From positions 16,852,591 through 16,916,590 of the forward strand of contig NC_065879.2 in NCBI RefSeq assembly GCF_932274485.2: a DNA stretch of 64,000 nucleotides, read 5' to 3'. The notes beneath the pieces are model-generated. The model did not search any database. It saw only the letters and a program-made list of their open reading frames with translations, and was not told the DNA's origin. Both the position numbers and the translations under genes were made by a program. This DNA comes from Patella vulgata. Its lineage: Eukaryota > Mollusca > Gastropoda > Patellidae. Below, piece after piece: positions 19,700 to 30,473 of this stretch; the first letter of the stretch is position 1, and every line of letters starts with the position of its first letter.

Positions 19700-20920
19700 T
19701 TCCTACCAATTCAATATCGATCACGTATGTAAGTATCGCTCGAAAATTAAATGGAAGCTAGCTTTTTTTCACTTCTCTGCAGGGTATAGTGGATCTGTTG
19801 TTCAGTTTGTATGGATCACACACGAAAATAAACTTTATAATAAAAACTAGAAATCGATCTTCTTTCAGATGTCACATTAAATAGCCACTGATAGTAGCGG
19901 GTTATTTAACTAACCGTTTTTAAAATCAGCAAACTTGTGTGTCATCACACGGTCAAATCTAATCCATCAACGTCTCGCGAGCTGTTGCTAGCTATTATCT
20001 CAGAGTTACCTCTCCTCACGTGCGCGCGTGACGAAATACCACTTATCTCTAATGCCATCATCCCTTCCAGTTGCATGTCCATTTGAAAAGGTCTAGACTT
20101 ATCGACGAACGATGTAATGTAAATCCACCATGACGTTCAGATCAATTAATGTTCAACGTCTGATGTATAAACGGATGAATATGTACACCGATTCGTCAAC
20201 AGATTAGATGCCACCGTCAATGATCATGCATGACGATGTTACTGTTGTCAGCTTGCCTCTATTTAATTCCGAGAACGTATTTAGATTATTTAGCCAAGAT
20301 GCATGAGGGCTTTGTTCTTGTCCCGAAACGACATGGGGCAGGGATTTTCCGTCTTAGTTCGCAGTCCTCCGTGCCAGGAGTGCAAGACGGAGGGACGAAA
20401 TCTCAAGGCCATCCCGTACATTTGTTGGCGAGTACGTAACAGGATCAGCGACAGTTGGAAGCCAAAATTTGACTCTTAGCACACCCATTTCATTTTATAT
20501 TATTCTTTGCATTATTGTTTATGAAAAAAAAGGATTCTTGAAAACCGACTACAGTACTGTCACAGTTTTACTGGGTATCCGGATTGTGCTGTTTCTGGAA
20601 CATGGGACTCACATGAAACCGAACCGGCAATTTACGTATCTATTTCTGTCATTGTTCTTGTATATTTTTCTACTTTTATACAGGTAAAATCTATAAAAGC
20701 AATGAAATCAATACGTACAGTTACTATTTAATAATAAATCAATACAATTTCTATTTTATAATAACCATAAGAATTGATCGTTATTATTATTTTATTTTAT
20801 TGGTTGTATTTATATAACACTTGTCTAGACTGCTTTTCAACAAGCTTGGCTGTTAATTATACATTTTTTGACGTTTGTATAAGGGGGTGGGGTGGGGGTA
20901 AACTATGATTAGAAGAGAAT
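19700..20920. other. Intergenic, little recognised
   Basis: At 20280-20490 a weak match to SINE A is possible (GACAGTTGGAAGCC, TTAGCACACCCATTTCATTT). The rest is AT-rich with no supported gene. Confidence 0.4.
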
Positions 20921-20925
20921 GAGAT

Positions 20926-21195
20926 TTGAAATGAAATGAGGTTTAACGTCCTACTGTTCTGCCGCGACCGGGATAATGTAGACGGTCATACGCCATACAG
21001 TGTGACACGCTATGGAACTTGTACCTGCGGTGCATCGACCTACACGGGACCTCGGGTTTTCGTCCCATCCGAACCACTATACGTTGGAACCCATGCCGGA
21101 AAACCCGATGAACTTTCTCGGTCAACACCGGGATCGAACACGGGACCTCCAGACCAGCGTTCCATCGTATTACGCACTGAGTCACAGCGGCTGAT
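20926..21195 (-). mobile_element. SINE family A, subfamily with a different tRNA-like head
   Basis: Read in inverse: AGCCGCTGTGACTCAGTGCG, GGTCCCGTGTTCGATCCC (B box), a shortened body, and TAGGACGTTAAACCTCATT. The head differs from the 15367 type but the 3' end is shared. The middle (the CACGTAAAAG block) is deleted. Confidence 0.8.
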
Positions 21196-21723
21196 GGAAT
21201 GGGATTTGAATATCCTCCACACTTTGATTATTTTGAGACTAACCTATGGTAATGTTCATTTCCGTATATGCAATGCAATGTGGTAGGGATTTGGCCCGTA
21301 GAGCGGCAGATGGTTCTTTTAGATACACATTACTCTTCCCTGTTGTAAATCATCGAAACCAGGTAAACCAAGTCAGTAATGACCACCTTATAAACATGCC
21401 GGACGACTAAGATGCTGATGGGCCCATGTTTCGTTGTCTGGCAACCTATATATCTAAACTATTGCAAGAAAATGTGTATAATCATAAAATAACGTAATTG
21501 TGAGACAAATAACAGCATGGCGTGATAATCAATCAATTCTGCAAAATATAACCGTATCAGTTTGTTAAATATTGGATATGAAAGACGCAAATTGTTAATT
21601 TTATCATCTAAATCAAATCAGATTCTATTTTCGTTTTGTTTATTCGGGTGATCATTCCATCTAAAAATATATACTGTCTGGTAGGTATGGAAGTTATAGG
21701 CTTCCATAGGTAGGCTATAGAAC

Positions 21724-21970
21724 AAATGAAATGAAGTTTAACGTCCTGCTGTTCTGCTCCGACTGGGCTAATGAATACGGGCATACGCCATACAGTGTGC
21801 CATGAGGGAATTTTCCCCTGACAGCGGCCCTGCGGCCTACTCTTACATCGAATTCCAACTGGCAAGGGATCTTTTACGTGCACGCCAATGTGTACACGGG
21901 ACCTGGATTTTTCGTACTATCCAAACGACTAGACAGCTATACCTTATGAGGCCCTCCATCCTGCCAGGGC
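21724..21970 (-). mobile_element. SINE family A, headless inverted copy
   Basis: ATGAAATGAAGTTTAACGTC, ACGGGCATACGCCATACAGT, ATCTTTTACGTGCACGCCAA and ACTAGACAGCTATACCTT; the tRNA-like half is absent. Confidence 0.85.
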
Positions 21971-22154
21971 TAAGTGAGAGGGACGAAATGACGAGCTTTG
22001 CGTCATGGTTTTGAGTTTTTGCGCCCCCTCGCAATAGGCAAAAAATCACGCGGTTTCAATGCGGTTTTTAACATTATAATCATAATCACAACGCTCAACC
22101 AGTTACAAACATATACCGTGGATCAGATACGATACAATATCGACTCTGGGATAC

Positions 22155-22908
22155 GGTCAAAACCCCCTCCGGTCAGAACCCCCTAGGGGTTTTGACCTAG
22201 GTCAGAACCCCCCCAGGTCAAAACCGCCCTAAGTCAGAACCCCCTCTGGTCAAAACCCCCCATTTTTATATTATATAATATTAAAATCATTTCAAAATTA
22301 TGTTTTTGTGGTTTGTGAAGTGAAGTACACAACAAAATCGATTATTTTTATATTTTATTTGCAATTATATGGGTGAAATTATTTCCATTGGATGGTGTGC
22401 CCAATACCTTTTATGGTTTGCACACAAGTTGTAAAGTCTTTCTTGTGGATCTCCTGTTGTTTTTTGGTGGTTGTCCGCGTGAGTATTACAGGAGTGCAGT
22501 CTTGACATTGCTGTGATCCAGATGGAGATGTTCGAGAGCCCGCCAGATTGTGGGGTCTGATATTCCCAGCAGGGAACTGAACGCCCTGTTCCAAGACTCG
22601 CATAATTGTTAGTGCGAGACCCACCACCAAGTGTTGTCAGATGAACGTTCCAGAGTGCTGGGAATAAGGTTTGGTATAGGAGATTTTAAATTGTAGCGCC
22701 ATGACTTCAGTTGAGATTGATCAGATAATTGCTTTTCACTTGAATGATTACAATAACTGAGGCTATGTAAAAGCAGATTATGTTATGTTATGTGGTCAAT
22801 TGTCTTAGTTGGTCATCATATTTGTTTTTTAAATAATAATATTTTATTTTTCAGATATTTATTTTTAAATAATAATAAATAAAGGTTATGACCTAGGGGG
22901 TTTTGACA
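22155..22908. mobile_element. Unclassified element with arrayed GGTCARAACCCCC at one end and its inverse at the other
   Basis: At 22155-22262 about six units of 16 bases (GGTCAAAACCCCCTCC and variants, one inverted) stand in a row. At 22895-22907 a single inverted unit, AGGGGGTTTTGAC, gives a perfect 13-bp terminal match. Between them are an AT-rich stretch and a GC-richer block (22400-22680) with an 83-codon minus-strand frame. The layout suggests a DNA transposon with subterminal repeats. No target duplication could be fixed and no known family is recognised. Confidence 0.5.
22379..22630 (-). CDS. Unrecognised 83-codon frame inside the GGTCARAACCCCC element
   Basis: The translation begins MVVGLALTIMRVLEQG and includes FPAGNIRPHNLAGSRTSP, QQCQDCTPVIL and KKQQEIHKK, ending GHTIQWK. 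Composition is protein-like and less AT-rich than the surroundings. The CxxC pair and basic stretch could belong to a transposase fragment, but I do not recognise a family and no splice partners are seen. It may be a remnant. Confidence 0.25.
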   Translation of the reverse strand: MVVGLALTIMRVLEQGVQFPAGNIRPHNLAGSRTSPSGSQQCQDCTPVILTRTTTKKQQEIHKKDFTTCVQTIKGIGHTIQWK

Positions 22909-23361
22909 TGTTTCATACAGCTCAATATTATTACTCGGTGACACTGGGAGGGACACTGGGAGGGACCCCTCCCCCCCCCCATCCGCCGGACACACATATG
23001 AATATTGGGGTTTTTTTGTGGAGGGGGGGGGGGTGCACGAGATCTTGTTCCTCATGCGAAATCATTGGTCACCACGCCCCTGCATCCTGTACCACTGACA
23101 AGGGGGGACCACACCGGAAAATCCAGATAAACTTTCTCAGCCAACACCGGGGGCGTTTCTTGGAACAGCATCCTGTCCAATTACTAAATGCCATTAAAAC
23201 AATTTATTTACTTTTATTTCATTTCAATTCACTCCCAGTTGTAGTTCCTTTTAGTGACAGCGTCCGATCAGAGAACGTTCCTAAAGGAACTATCCCGGTT
23301 GTAGATTATCCTATCGTGGGTTTAATGTGTTTTTGCGACGACTATTCTCCTGATGGCATAT

Positions 23362-23723
23362 TTAAACATACATTATGCAAGAGCTAAATCTGCCTATTGC
23401 AGGTCTTTATTAGGCCTGAAATGTTATCTAAATTATTAATTAGACATTAATTAACTTATCCAGGCCATAATCAACCCTCGATGACAACGTAAGTCTGCGA
23501 TATTTACTGGATTAGGGTCCCATTTGCTGCTCAACTTTCATTCATGATTTAATCAGGAAATGGATAATCGAGACTATGTTTTTTTATCGTACCGACTTTA
23601 GTAATGATGATCGAGGCTAGGCCGAAAATTCAATCGCTAAAATCTCGGTTCAGAGTGAATCAATTTTACATTATCTAGTTTTTAACTATCTAATCTTCCA
23701 TAATGCCAATAATGTATCTTTAA
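23362..23723. mobile_element. MITE family C copy
   Basis: It starts TTAAACATACATTATGCAAG and ends AATGTATCTTTAA. The interior shares ATTAATTAGACATTAATTAA, CGATATTTACTGGATTAG and GACTTTAGTAATGATGATCG with 59229-59624. Confidence 0.8.
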
Positions 23724-25260
23724 GAATTTATCGGTTTAAAACTAAACAGAAAAACGCATGCATCTCTTACAATGGGTGCATTTTACTAAAAACATTGTCA
23801 GATTCCCGACATCAAAGATTGCCGCTCATTTAATACAAGCTGTCAATATGTACGCTATAAACCTAATGATGACGTAACTTAATTCATTAATGACGTAATA
23901 GACAAGTGCCCGTCACGTCAGGGTAACCGTGAAAGCTAATTATACTAAATGTCATTAAAACGTTTTAGCACTATGGCGTTTTAATTGATTTTACATGTCT
24001 ATACATAAATTAGTATGTAGGATAAACGAATACAGATTAAAACACCTCCATTGTTTTCATCCGTGGACATGTTTTATCTTTTAAACCCATCGGCCATCTT
24101 AAAAAGATCTATCCTAGCCCATGATTGATGTTGTCAAGATACCATCTGGTTAGTACCAGAGACAATATATTTATAAAAATATTTATTGATCATTGTCTCC
24201 TTTCATAAACAAAAATAGAAATATTTATTATCCGTGATCTGTCTTTGCTATTTAAATATTTTGATAGAATCTACCATCCCGTCCTCAAAATAAAGCTCAA
24301 AATAAATTCAGGCATAGTCTTTTGTAATTAACATTATCGGGTGTCATATTTTTTTTATTGTAAAAAATGTCTGGTTTATGGTCTTAAATGTGTTTTTCCC
24401 CGTACAAAAGATTTTACGCTAAAAAATTAATAAAAAAAAAGTTTCCTCCTTGTTGAATTATAAATTTAAGTTTATAATATTACATTATTTTAGAACATCC
24501 CCCACATCGCAAGTTTATCTACATTTATCCTTGACTTTCAGCAATATTGCATGCTTGGAGGAGGGAGGGGGGGGGGAGGGGATGCACATTCGTTGTAATT
24601 CATATTGAACTAACTCTGAGTTTTATTGAATATTCCGTTATATTTTCGTTATGTTTTTTTTATATTTATGACGTGTTGTAGATCCACCAAAAACCCCAGC
24701 TAACTTTTGAAAAGAAAATATTGAGACGTATTGGGGCGTGTGTGTGTGTGTGTGGGGGGGGGGGGGGTGCAGCGGCTGGTGTTGGTTTGCGAATAGGTAC
24801 AGACATGTACTATGTATGCCGTTATTTTCTTCGTTTTGTTGCGGAAAGGGACATGTTGATGTGGGTGTTGGGGTGGGTGTATGGAGGTAGGGCGGGCCCA
24901 CGGTTCTTGTTAGAGAAGCGGTATACTCAGTCTAATACACTTCTGGGAACATAGCAGGCAAAACATTTCAGGCACAATCTAGCTTACCTCTTATTAACAA
25001 ACGTTCCGTGAATAAATTAAATTACCACATACTATGAGAAAGCCAATTATAGTGTAAAGGTGATAATATTGTAGCCTACAGGTGTTGTGTAATGTTGATG
25101 ATATTGTACAGGTAATCTGTCAGATCAAATAAATACTACTAACATGTGTCACATTAAAAGGCTTGTTCCAATAGTAATTATGTAAATTGTTATTCAGAGC
25201 ACACGAATAAAAATGTTTGCGGGAAAGTAGTGATGAGATTCAACATTGCTTGCACTTTAA
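23724..25260. other. Intergenic with G-rich tracts, no gene seen
   Basis: G-rich runs lie near 24555-24580 and after a (GT)n at 24738-24768; long G or C runs also lie at 22968-22980 and 23022-23032. Open frames here are driven by simple sequence. Otherwise AT-rich unique-looking DNA. Confidence 0.5.
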
Positions 25261-25267
25261 CCTTTGG

Positions 25268-25291
25268 AGAGAGAGAGAGAGAGAGAGAGAC
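25268..25291. repeat. (GA)n microsatellite
   Basis: About twelve GA units next to SINE family B fragments, a common tail product of that family. Confidence 0.85.
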
Positions 25292-25316
25292 TAACATGGA
25301 ACAATTTTAATTCAAT

Positions 25317-25490
25317 AGGCCTGTCCAACCTCGTAGGTTTTCTCCGGGTCCCCCGGTTTCCTCCCACTGCTAAATACACATACGCGCAAGAGATGGGGTT
25401 TAACGTCCACTCGACACAAACCAGGTCATTTCGGGACTAACAAATGGTTCAATTTTTTTATTTCAATAATTCTCTCTCTCCAATCTGGGA
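25317..25490. mobile_element. Two SINE family B fragments, head to head
   Basis: 25317-25388 is the plus-strand body (CTGTCCAACCTCGTAGG, CCGGTTTCCTCCCACTGC, ACGCGCAAG). 25389-25490 is the 3' end on the minus strand (GGGTTTAACGTCCACTCGAC, AGGTCATTTCGGGACTAAC). Confidence 0.75.
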
Positions 25491-25536
25491 AGTAAGTTAT
25501 CACTTATCACACTTCGATTGTTTTGTTATTGGAAGC

Positions 25537-25860
25537 GGGGATCACGGGGGCTAAGTGGGTATGACGCTGGATCGCTAGCCTGGAGGTCGTGGTTCCCCCA
25601 TGTCAGTGATGCAGGGCGGAGGGCCTGGCGAGGACAGCTGTCTAGTCATTCGGATGATACGAAAAACTGAGGTCCCGTGTACACATTGGCGTGCACGTAA
25701 AAGATCCCTTGAAAGTTGGAATTCGATATAAGAGTAGGCCGTAGTGCCACTGTCCGGGCAAAATTTCACTCAGCACACTGTATGGCATATGCCCGTCTTC
25801 ATTAGCCCAGTTCGGCGCAAAACAGTGGGACGTTACACCCCATTTCATTTCATTTCATTT
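25537..25860 (+). mobile_element. SINE family A with a deletion across the B box
   Basis: The head GGGCTAAGTGGGTATGACGC and CTAGCCTGGAGGTC jumps directly to GTGGTTCCCCCATGTCAGTG, so about 50 bases holding the B box and GGCCGAGAAAG are lost. The rest is well kept to AGTGGGACGTTACACCCC and the CATTTCATTTCATTT tail. Confidence 0.85.
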
Positions 25861-26144
25861 GTTATTGGAAGGGTAAAGTTCATCTGTTGACTCCACTCTG
25901 ATCACACTCGAATAAGAAAGTTTCAACAATAAATCGACCATCTGTCGACATGAGTTTCTATGGTAACATGTGTAGGAGGACGAGGTTATCGCCACACTTC
26001 ATCTTTTTAACATCAATAATAATACATGTATATGATTGATTTTAAATTTTATTGGAATATATTTTAAAGTGAGGTTGTGGCGTGTCATTCGCATTATTCG
26101 GGAACTATTAAATTTCGCATGACTTAATCCATGTACTCAGATTG

Positions 26145-26205
26145 ATTATTTAACATTTAATTAGGAAAATAAAATCAAAATACCAACGCTAAATAATCTT
26201 CAGGC
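26145..26205. repeat. Dispersed repeat fragment (partner at 2425-2480)
   Basis: ATTTAACATTTAATTAGGAA, AAAATCAAAATACC and AATAATCTT match the stretch in AXDND1 intron 5. Confidence 0.4.
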
Positions 26206-26292
26206 TTGATTTCTATCGAATTTGAAACAGGCCTATATCAATTTGGTTCACTGCAAATAAAGATAGCGGCGGTCACGTAACAAAGGGTTGTA

Positions 26293-26650
26293 AATGAAAT
26301 GAAATGAAATGGGGTTTAACGTCCTACTGTTTTGCTCCTATGCTGGGCTAATGAAGACGGGCATACGCCATGCAGTGTGCTATGAGGGAAATTTTGCCCG
26401 GGCAGCGGCACTATCGCCTAATCGTATATCGAATTCGAACTGCCAAGGGATCTTTTACGTGCATTCCAATGTATACACGGGACCTCGGTTTTTTGTCTCA
26501 TCCGAAGGACTAGACAGCTGTCCTTGTCAGGCCCTCCGTCCTGCATCACGGACAAGGGGGAACCACGCCGGAAAATCTGGATGAACTTTCTCGGCCAATG
26601 CAGGGATCGAACACCCGACCTCCAGGCCAGCGAGCCAGCGTCTTACCCAC
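26293..26650 (-). mobile_element. SINE family A, full copy with a 10-bp target duplication; apparent source of the 63.4-kb copy
   Basis: It is flanked by AAGGGTTGTA on both sides (26283-26292 and 26651-26660). Read in inverse: GTGGGTAAGACGCTGGCTCG, GGGTGTTCGATCCC, body, AGTAGGACGTTAAACCCC, CATTTCATTTCATTT. The 77 bases just beyond its tail (26215-26291) reappear without a mismatch after the tail of the copy at 63384. Confidence 0.92.
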
Positions 26651-27045
26651 AAGGGTTGTAGCATAGATCGATAGAGATTTTCAATTTGCCATATCTGTGT
26701 AAATACTGAGGGAAATGAACAATTTTTGGGACTGATATTCCTATTAGAGATTCGACATGCAAGGGATTCTATTAGCATTAAATAATAATAATCCATACAT
26801 TTGATATTGTATTACATGAACATGCGATATATCTTCTTTGCAAACGGTGCTCCGATCAAGCCAATTATTAATCTTGGTAAACGGGGCTTCATTTAATTGG
26901 CGAGTTACGGGAATATTTTTTTATAATGAGATTCATATTCCAAGCCTCTGTTCTCCGGTTTGTTCTTCTTGCAAGTTTCCTAGGAAACATTTGTGTGCGA
27001 TATCGCCCCCAGGTGGAAGCGGAAGTTAAGCAGCGGACCAAAAAG

Positions 27046-27336
27046 TCGTGGTGATTCGGTGAGTAAGGAGCTGGCTCGCTAACGAGTACGTCCCGGGTTC
27101 GCTTCCGCTGTTGGCCGAGAGAGTTCGTAGGGACATGCCAGCGTGTTACCCATTTTATGTTGCAGAACGGGGGCCTGGCATGAAACCGTATCTAGAGATC
27201 CCGTGTCACATTGGCGTGCACGTAAAAGAACCTTTGGAAGTTGGAATTCGAAATAAGAGTAGGACGTAGTGCCGTTGTCCGGGCAAACTTCCTCTCATGA
27301 CTGTCTTCATCAACCCTGATTTCTTTTCATTTCAAG
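27046..27336 (+). mobile_element. SINE family A, diverged copy
   Basis: A worn head (GGTGATTCGGTGAGTAAGGA, CCGGGTTCGCTTCCGC), then CACATTGGCGTGCACGTAAA, ATAAGAGTAGGACGTAGTGC and a damaged end ACCCTGATTTCTTTTCATTT. Confidence 0.75.
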
Positions 27337-28240
27337 CGGACCAACTTTTAAATTTATATGGTTTAACGTGTGAGTAACGTGTCACATGACACAAGATAAA
27401 TGATCAAAATACTTCCTTATAGAGCATGTCTTATCCTTTCCAAATCAAGCAATAAATAAACAATTATATCTCGAGTTGACAATACCTATGATTCATGTTT
27501 CATAAACAGAGCTAGTTTAAACATTGCGAAAATATTAGGATTCAGACGAATATAAGACTGCCAGATAAAATATTTTCCTTGTTCATTTATTGCCGATGAG
27601 GGGCAGAAATACCAAACGAATTATAACATAAATATAGATAATATAATCTACTGACGTTTCTAGACAAATTTTAATACAACACGTTTAGTTTGGTCGTTCT
27701 TCAGGTTTAACGTCCAATTGTTCTTTTACCAATATGACAAAGAGTACATTGAACCTTGGTTGTTTTTTTAATACCATCCGAATGACTAGACGATGTACCT
27801 ATCATATTTTATTATTCGCTTGATAGAGAATCCTTTATCAAAATATCGCGTAGTAATAAACAGTAACGTATTTCGTATAATCCTTGTCGTAGTAAAACAC
27901 AGTAATTTATTCCATAGAATTGTGTCCTATGTACTTTAGATAATGTCTATATAATAATGATATATGACTGACATAGTAAATATATCATACAAATTCAAAT
28001 TAATATCCCCTACCATACCCTTACACATTATAATATTTTCTCAAGCGGAGCTAATAAACAGCGTAGCAATCTTGTGTCAAGTTTTATTATTATCTTCATT
28101 CAACATTATAACAGCTTATCTGTACTATTCCATATTCTATTATATCAAACCTGTTTATGTTGTAATGAAAAGGACGAAATGCTTTACAATTAGTTATGAA
28201 TCAGCTTATTTTGTGAATGACCTACATTCATGTTTAAAAT
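27337..28240. other. AT-rich intergenic; one weak SINE A piece near 27705-27805
   Basis: GGTTTAACGTCCAATTGTTC and CATCCGAATGACTAGAC near 27705-27800 are inverse SINE A words. The rest holds no recognised feature. Confidence 0.45.
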
Positions 28241-28720
28241 TGCAGTATTCTCATATATGTAGGTATATTCCCACAAATGTTTGCCTATAAATGTAGGTAT
28301 ATTCTGAAAATTTATACTATGTAGGTATATTCTTACAAATGTGAGGGGTTGGATGGCTGAATGGTTAGCGTGCGCGCGCTGTATCATAAAGTCTGTCATT
28401 GAGTCGACTGGCGTGGTTTCGAATCATCCCCGGTTGTACGTGGCAAGGAGTAGGGTCGCCTGTCCAACCTCGTGGGTTTTCTCCGGGGCCTCCGGTTTCC
28501 TCCCACTGCTAAAGACCCCTACGCGCAAGCGAATTATGTAAATAAAATTAAACCATATGTTAGTCCCGAAATGACCTAGTTTGTGTCGAGTAGACGTTAA
28601 ACCCCACTTCTCTCTCTCTCTTACAAATGTATACTTATAAATTTAGGTATATTCGCACAAATGTATTCATTTATTTTCTTCTGTGTATATTCTCACACAT
28701 TTATAACCATAATTGTATCA
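28240..28720. repeat. Minisatellite (ATGTAGGTATATTC unit) split by a SINE B insertion
   Basis: Units with TGTAGGTATATTC and CACAAATGTTTGCCTATAA recur about three times before 28342 and again, more loosely, after 28619. The SINE at 28343-28618 interrupts one unit and duplicated part of it. Confidence 0.75.
28343..28618 (+). mobile_element. SINE family B, full-length reference copy
   Basis: A tRNA-like head with GGATGGCTGAATGGTTAGCG (A box) and GTGGTTTCGAATC (B box). The body has CCTGTCCAACCTCGTGGG and GGTTTCCTCCCACTGC. The 3' end is TAGACGTTAAACCCCACTTC followed by (CT)n. The target duplication TCTTACAAATGT lies at 28331-28342 and 28619-28630. Confidence 0.92.
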
Positions 28721-28840
28721 TTTCCCCATTAAATAGAATTTATGTAACAATGAGTCTATGTAATGCGGAAATAATATGTTGTTATTGATCAAACTTTTAT
28801 CATACTGCATGTTGAATATGCATATTAATGTATTCTAACA

Positions 28841-29098
28841 GTTCCTCTGACCGAATGGTCTAAGACGTGCGCTTTAGATGATCATAAGGTCTCTCATTGA
28901 GTCAAGTGACGTGGTTTCGAATCCCCGCTTGTTCGTGACAAGGAGGGGGTCGCCTGTCAATTGGGTTTTCTCCGGGTCTTCCGGTTTCCTCCCACTGCTA
29001 AATACCTCTAGGAGCAAGCGAATTCTAGAAATAAAATTGAATCACGAGTATCTCTCTGTCTCTCTCTCTCCCTCTCTCTCTCCCTCTCTCTCTCTCTG
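28841..29098 (+). mobile_element. SINE family B, copy with an abrupt end and a long CT tail
   Basis: The head GACCGAATGGTCTAAGACGT and GTGGTTTCGAATCCCCGC is kept, and the body runs to AAATAAAATTGAATCACGAG. The TAGTCCCGAAATGACC block is missing and the sequence passes straight into (CT)n at 29047-29098. Confidence 0.85.
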
Positions 29099-29099
29099 C

Positions 29100-29900
29100 T
29101 CTTCTTTCAAAATACTTGCTTAAGTCTCTATTTACTGTAAATAAACGTTAATTTGGACTTTTCAAACGTTATATTTAAGAAATATTGAGACTTGTAACAT
29201 TCAATACATTTGAAGGTAGTCACAATATAGCATGTGGGCGTGGTTTGTTTTGTTTATGAATTAAATAACAATATTGATATTTTAATTATGCCAAGTTTTC
29301 TGTCAAATATAACGTAAATATGTAATCTGAAACAAATGTGGAGTAAAAATGTAAAGATTAAATAATGAAATTTGCACTTATGTAATGATTGTGAATAACC
29401 TTTTTTTTCACACCTGTTAAAATTGTTTTATCTATGTGGTATAGGTTTACAAGTCATAAAAATCAGGTAATTCTGTGACTATAGTTTATACTCAGAGTTA
29501 CGGTACTTTATAACTTGTAAATGTTCGTTTTTATGGTATAATAAATATATATCGTTTATGTAGGCGAAATACATGTATGATGAAACACTACAGCAACATA
29601 TGCAATTTCGAAACCGCATAGGCATAGAGGTATCATCTACGTTATTGCATCATGGCTTTCCGGTGCGTCTAAATCACTATAATACACACGAATTCTCTCT
29701 ACTTAATGAACCAACACCGCCTCTACCAACCAATCAGCTCATGAATACGTCACCGTCTGTTCATTGATTCCAGACACCGAGGGACGGCTAAGCGAGCTGA
29801 CAACAACATGTAGAGTATAACAGTCAGTTGCTTATCGAACACGCGCACATTTCAACTCAGTGCAGTGCTTCAAGAGGGTTCACTCTGTTTCCGCTGTTTT
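29100..29900. other. Upstream region of transporter exon 1a
   Basis: AT-rich DNA becomes more GC-balanced after 29760, with AACTCAGTGCAG near 29853 as a possible initiator. No convincing TATA box in the usual place. Promoter position is inferred only from the downstream exon. Confidence 0.35.
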
Positions 29901-29947
29901 GTGTTCACTGAAATTTACATTAGTCGCTTGTGACAGACCTTTACAAA

Positions 29948-30473
29948 ATGGACGATACGGCTTCTCCGATGATACCGGAGCCAGACTCCAAAAAATACAC
30001 AGTTAATAGCGATAAGGCTCCCGAGAATGGTGCCGTGTCGACGCCGGAGGGAGAAAGCGGTCCAGTGGAACTTAAACAACGTATTTCCCTTCTTAATGGA
30101 TGTACTGTTATTGTGGGGTCCATTATTGGATCGGGTATTTTTGTCAGTCCCAAGGGAGTTATGGAAGGATCCGGGAGTGTAGGATTGTCCTTAATCGTCT
30201 GGATTCTCAGTGGTGTATATTCTATGATTGGAGCTTATTGTTATTCCGAATTGGGAACCTCCATCGTCAGATCCGGTGCGGATTATGCCTATATCTTTGA
30301 GGCTTTCGGACCCTTTTTGGCTTTTATAAGACTTTGGGTGGAATGCATGATAGTAAGACCATGCTCGCAAGCAATTGTGGCCCTTACGTTTTCATATTAT
30401 GTTATCGAACCGTTGTTTCCCGACTGTACCCAGCCTGATGATGCGGTGAAGATTTTAGCTGCCATATGTATAA
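29948..30473 (+). CDS. SLC7A5-like: Transporter first coding exon 1a
   Basis: ATG at 29948 has A at -3 and G at +4, and a stop (TAG, 29921) lies upstream in frame, so it is the first usable start. It encodes 175 residues plus one base. The acidic, Ser/Pro-rich tail is residues 1-42, TM1 about 48-68 with GSG at 61-63, and TM2 about 78-100. TM3 spans about 113-137, carrying E118 and RPCSQ at 137-141, and C160 (FPDC) aligns with LAT1 Cys164. The donor is ATAA then GTAAGT. Confidence 0.92.

Noticed and set aside
22908-23387. 159-codon frame after the GGTCARAACCCCC element
   Set aside because: Part of it is driven by poly-C and poly-G runs and part by worn SINE A sequence (GACAAGGGGGGACCACACCG); no family resemblance.
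24555-24770. G-rich blocks as a telomere or regulatory quadruplex cluster
   Set aside because: They are simple homopolymer and GT runs without a telomere period or a nearby promoter.
25642-25848. Minus-strand frame in SINE A, and similar frames in other SINE copies (for example 21608-21883, 26309-26584, 20936-21286)
   Set aside because: They recur wherever SINE A occurs and reflect the repeat, not a gene.
28343-28430. tRNA gene call from the A and B boxes of the SINE heads
   Set aside because: Heads do not fold cleanly into a full cloverleaf, continue into SINE bodies and have target duplications.
29930-29947. Upstream GTG as the start of transporter exon 1a
   Set aside because: Nuclear genes rarely start at GTG; the ATG at 29948 has a good context and an in-frame stop lies just upstream.
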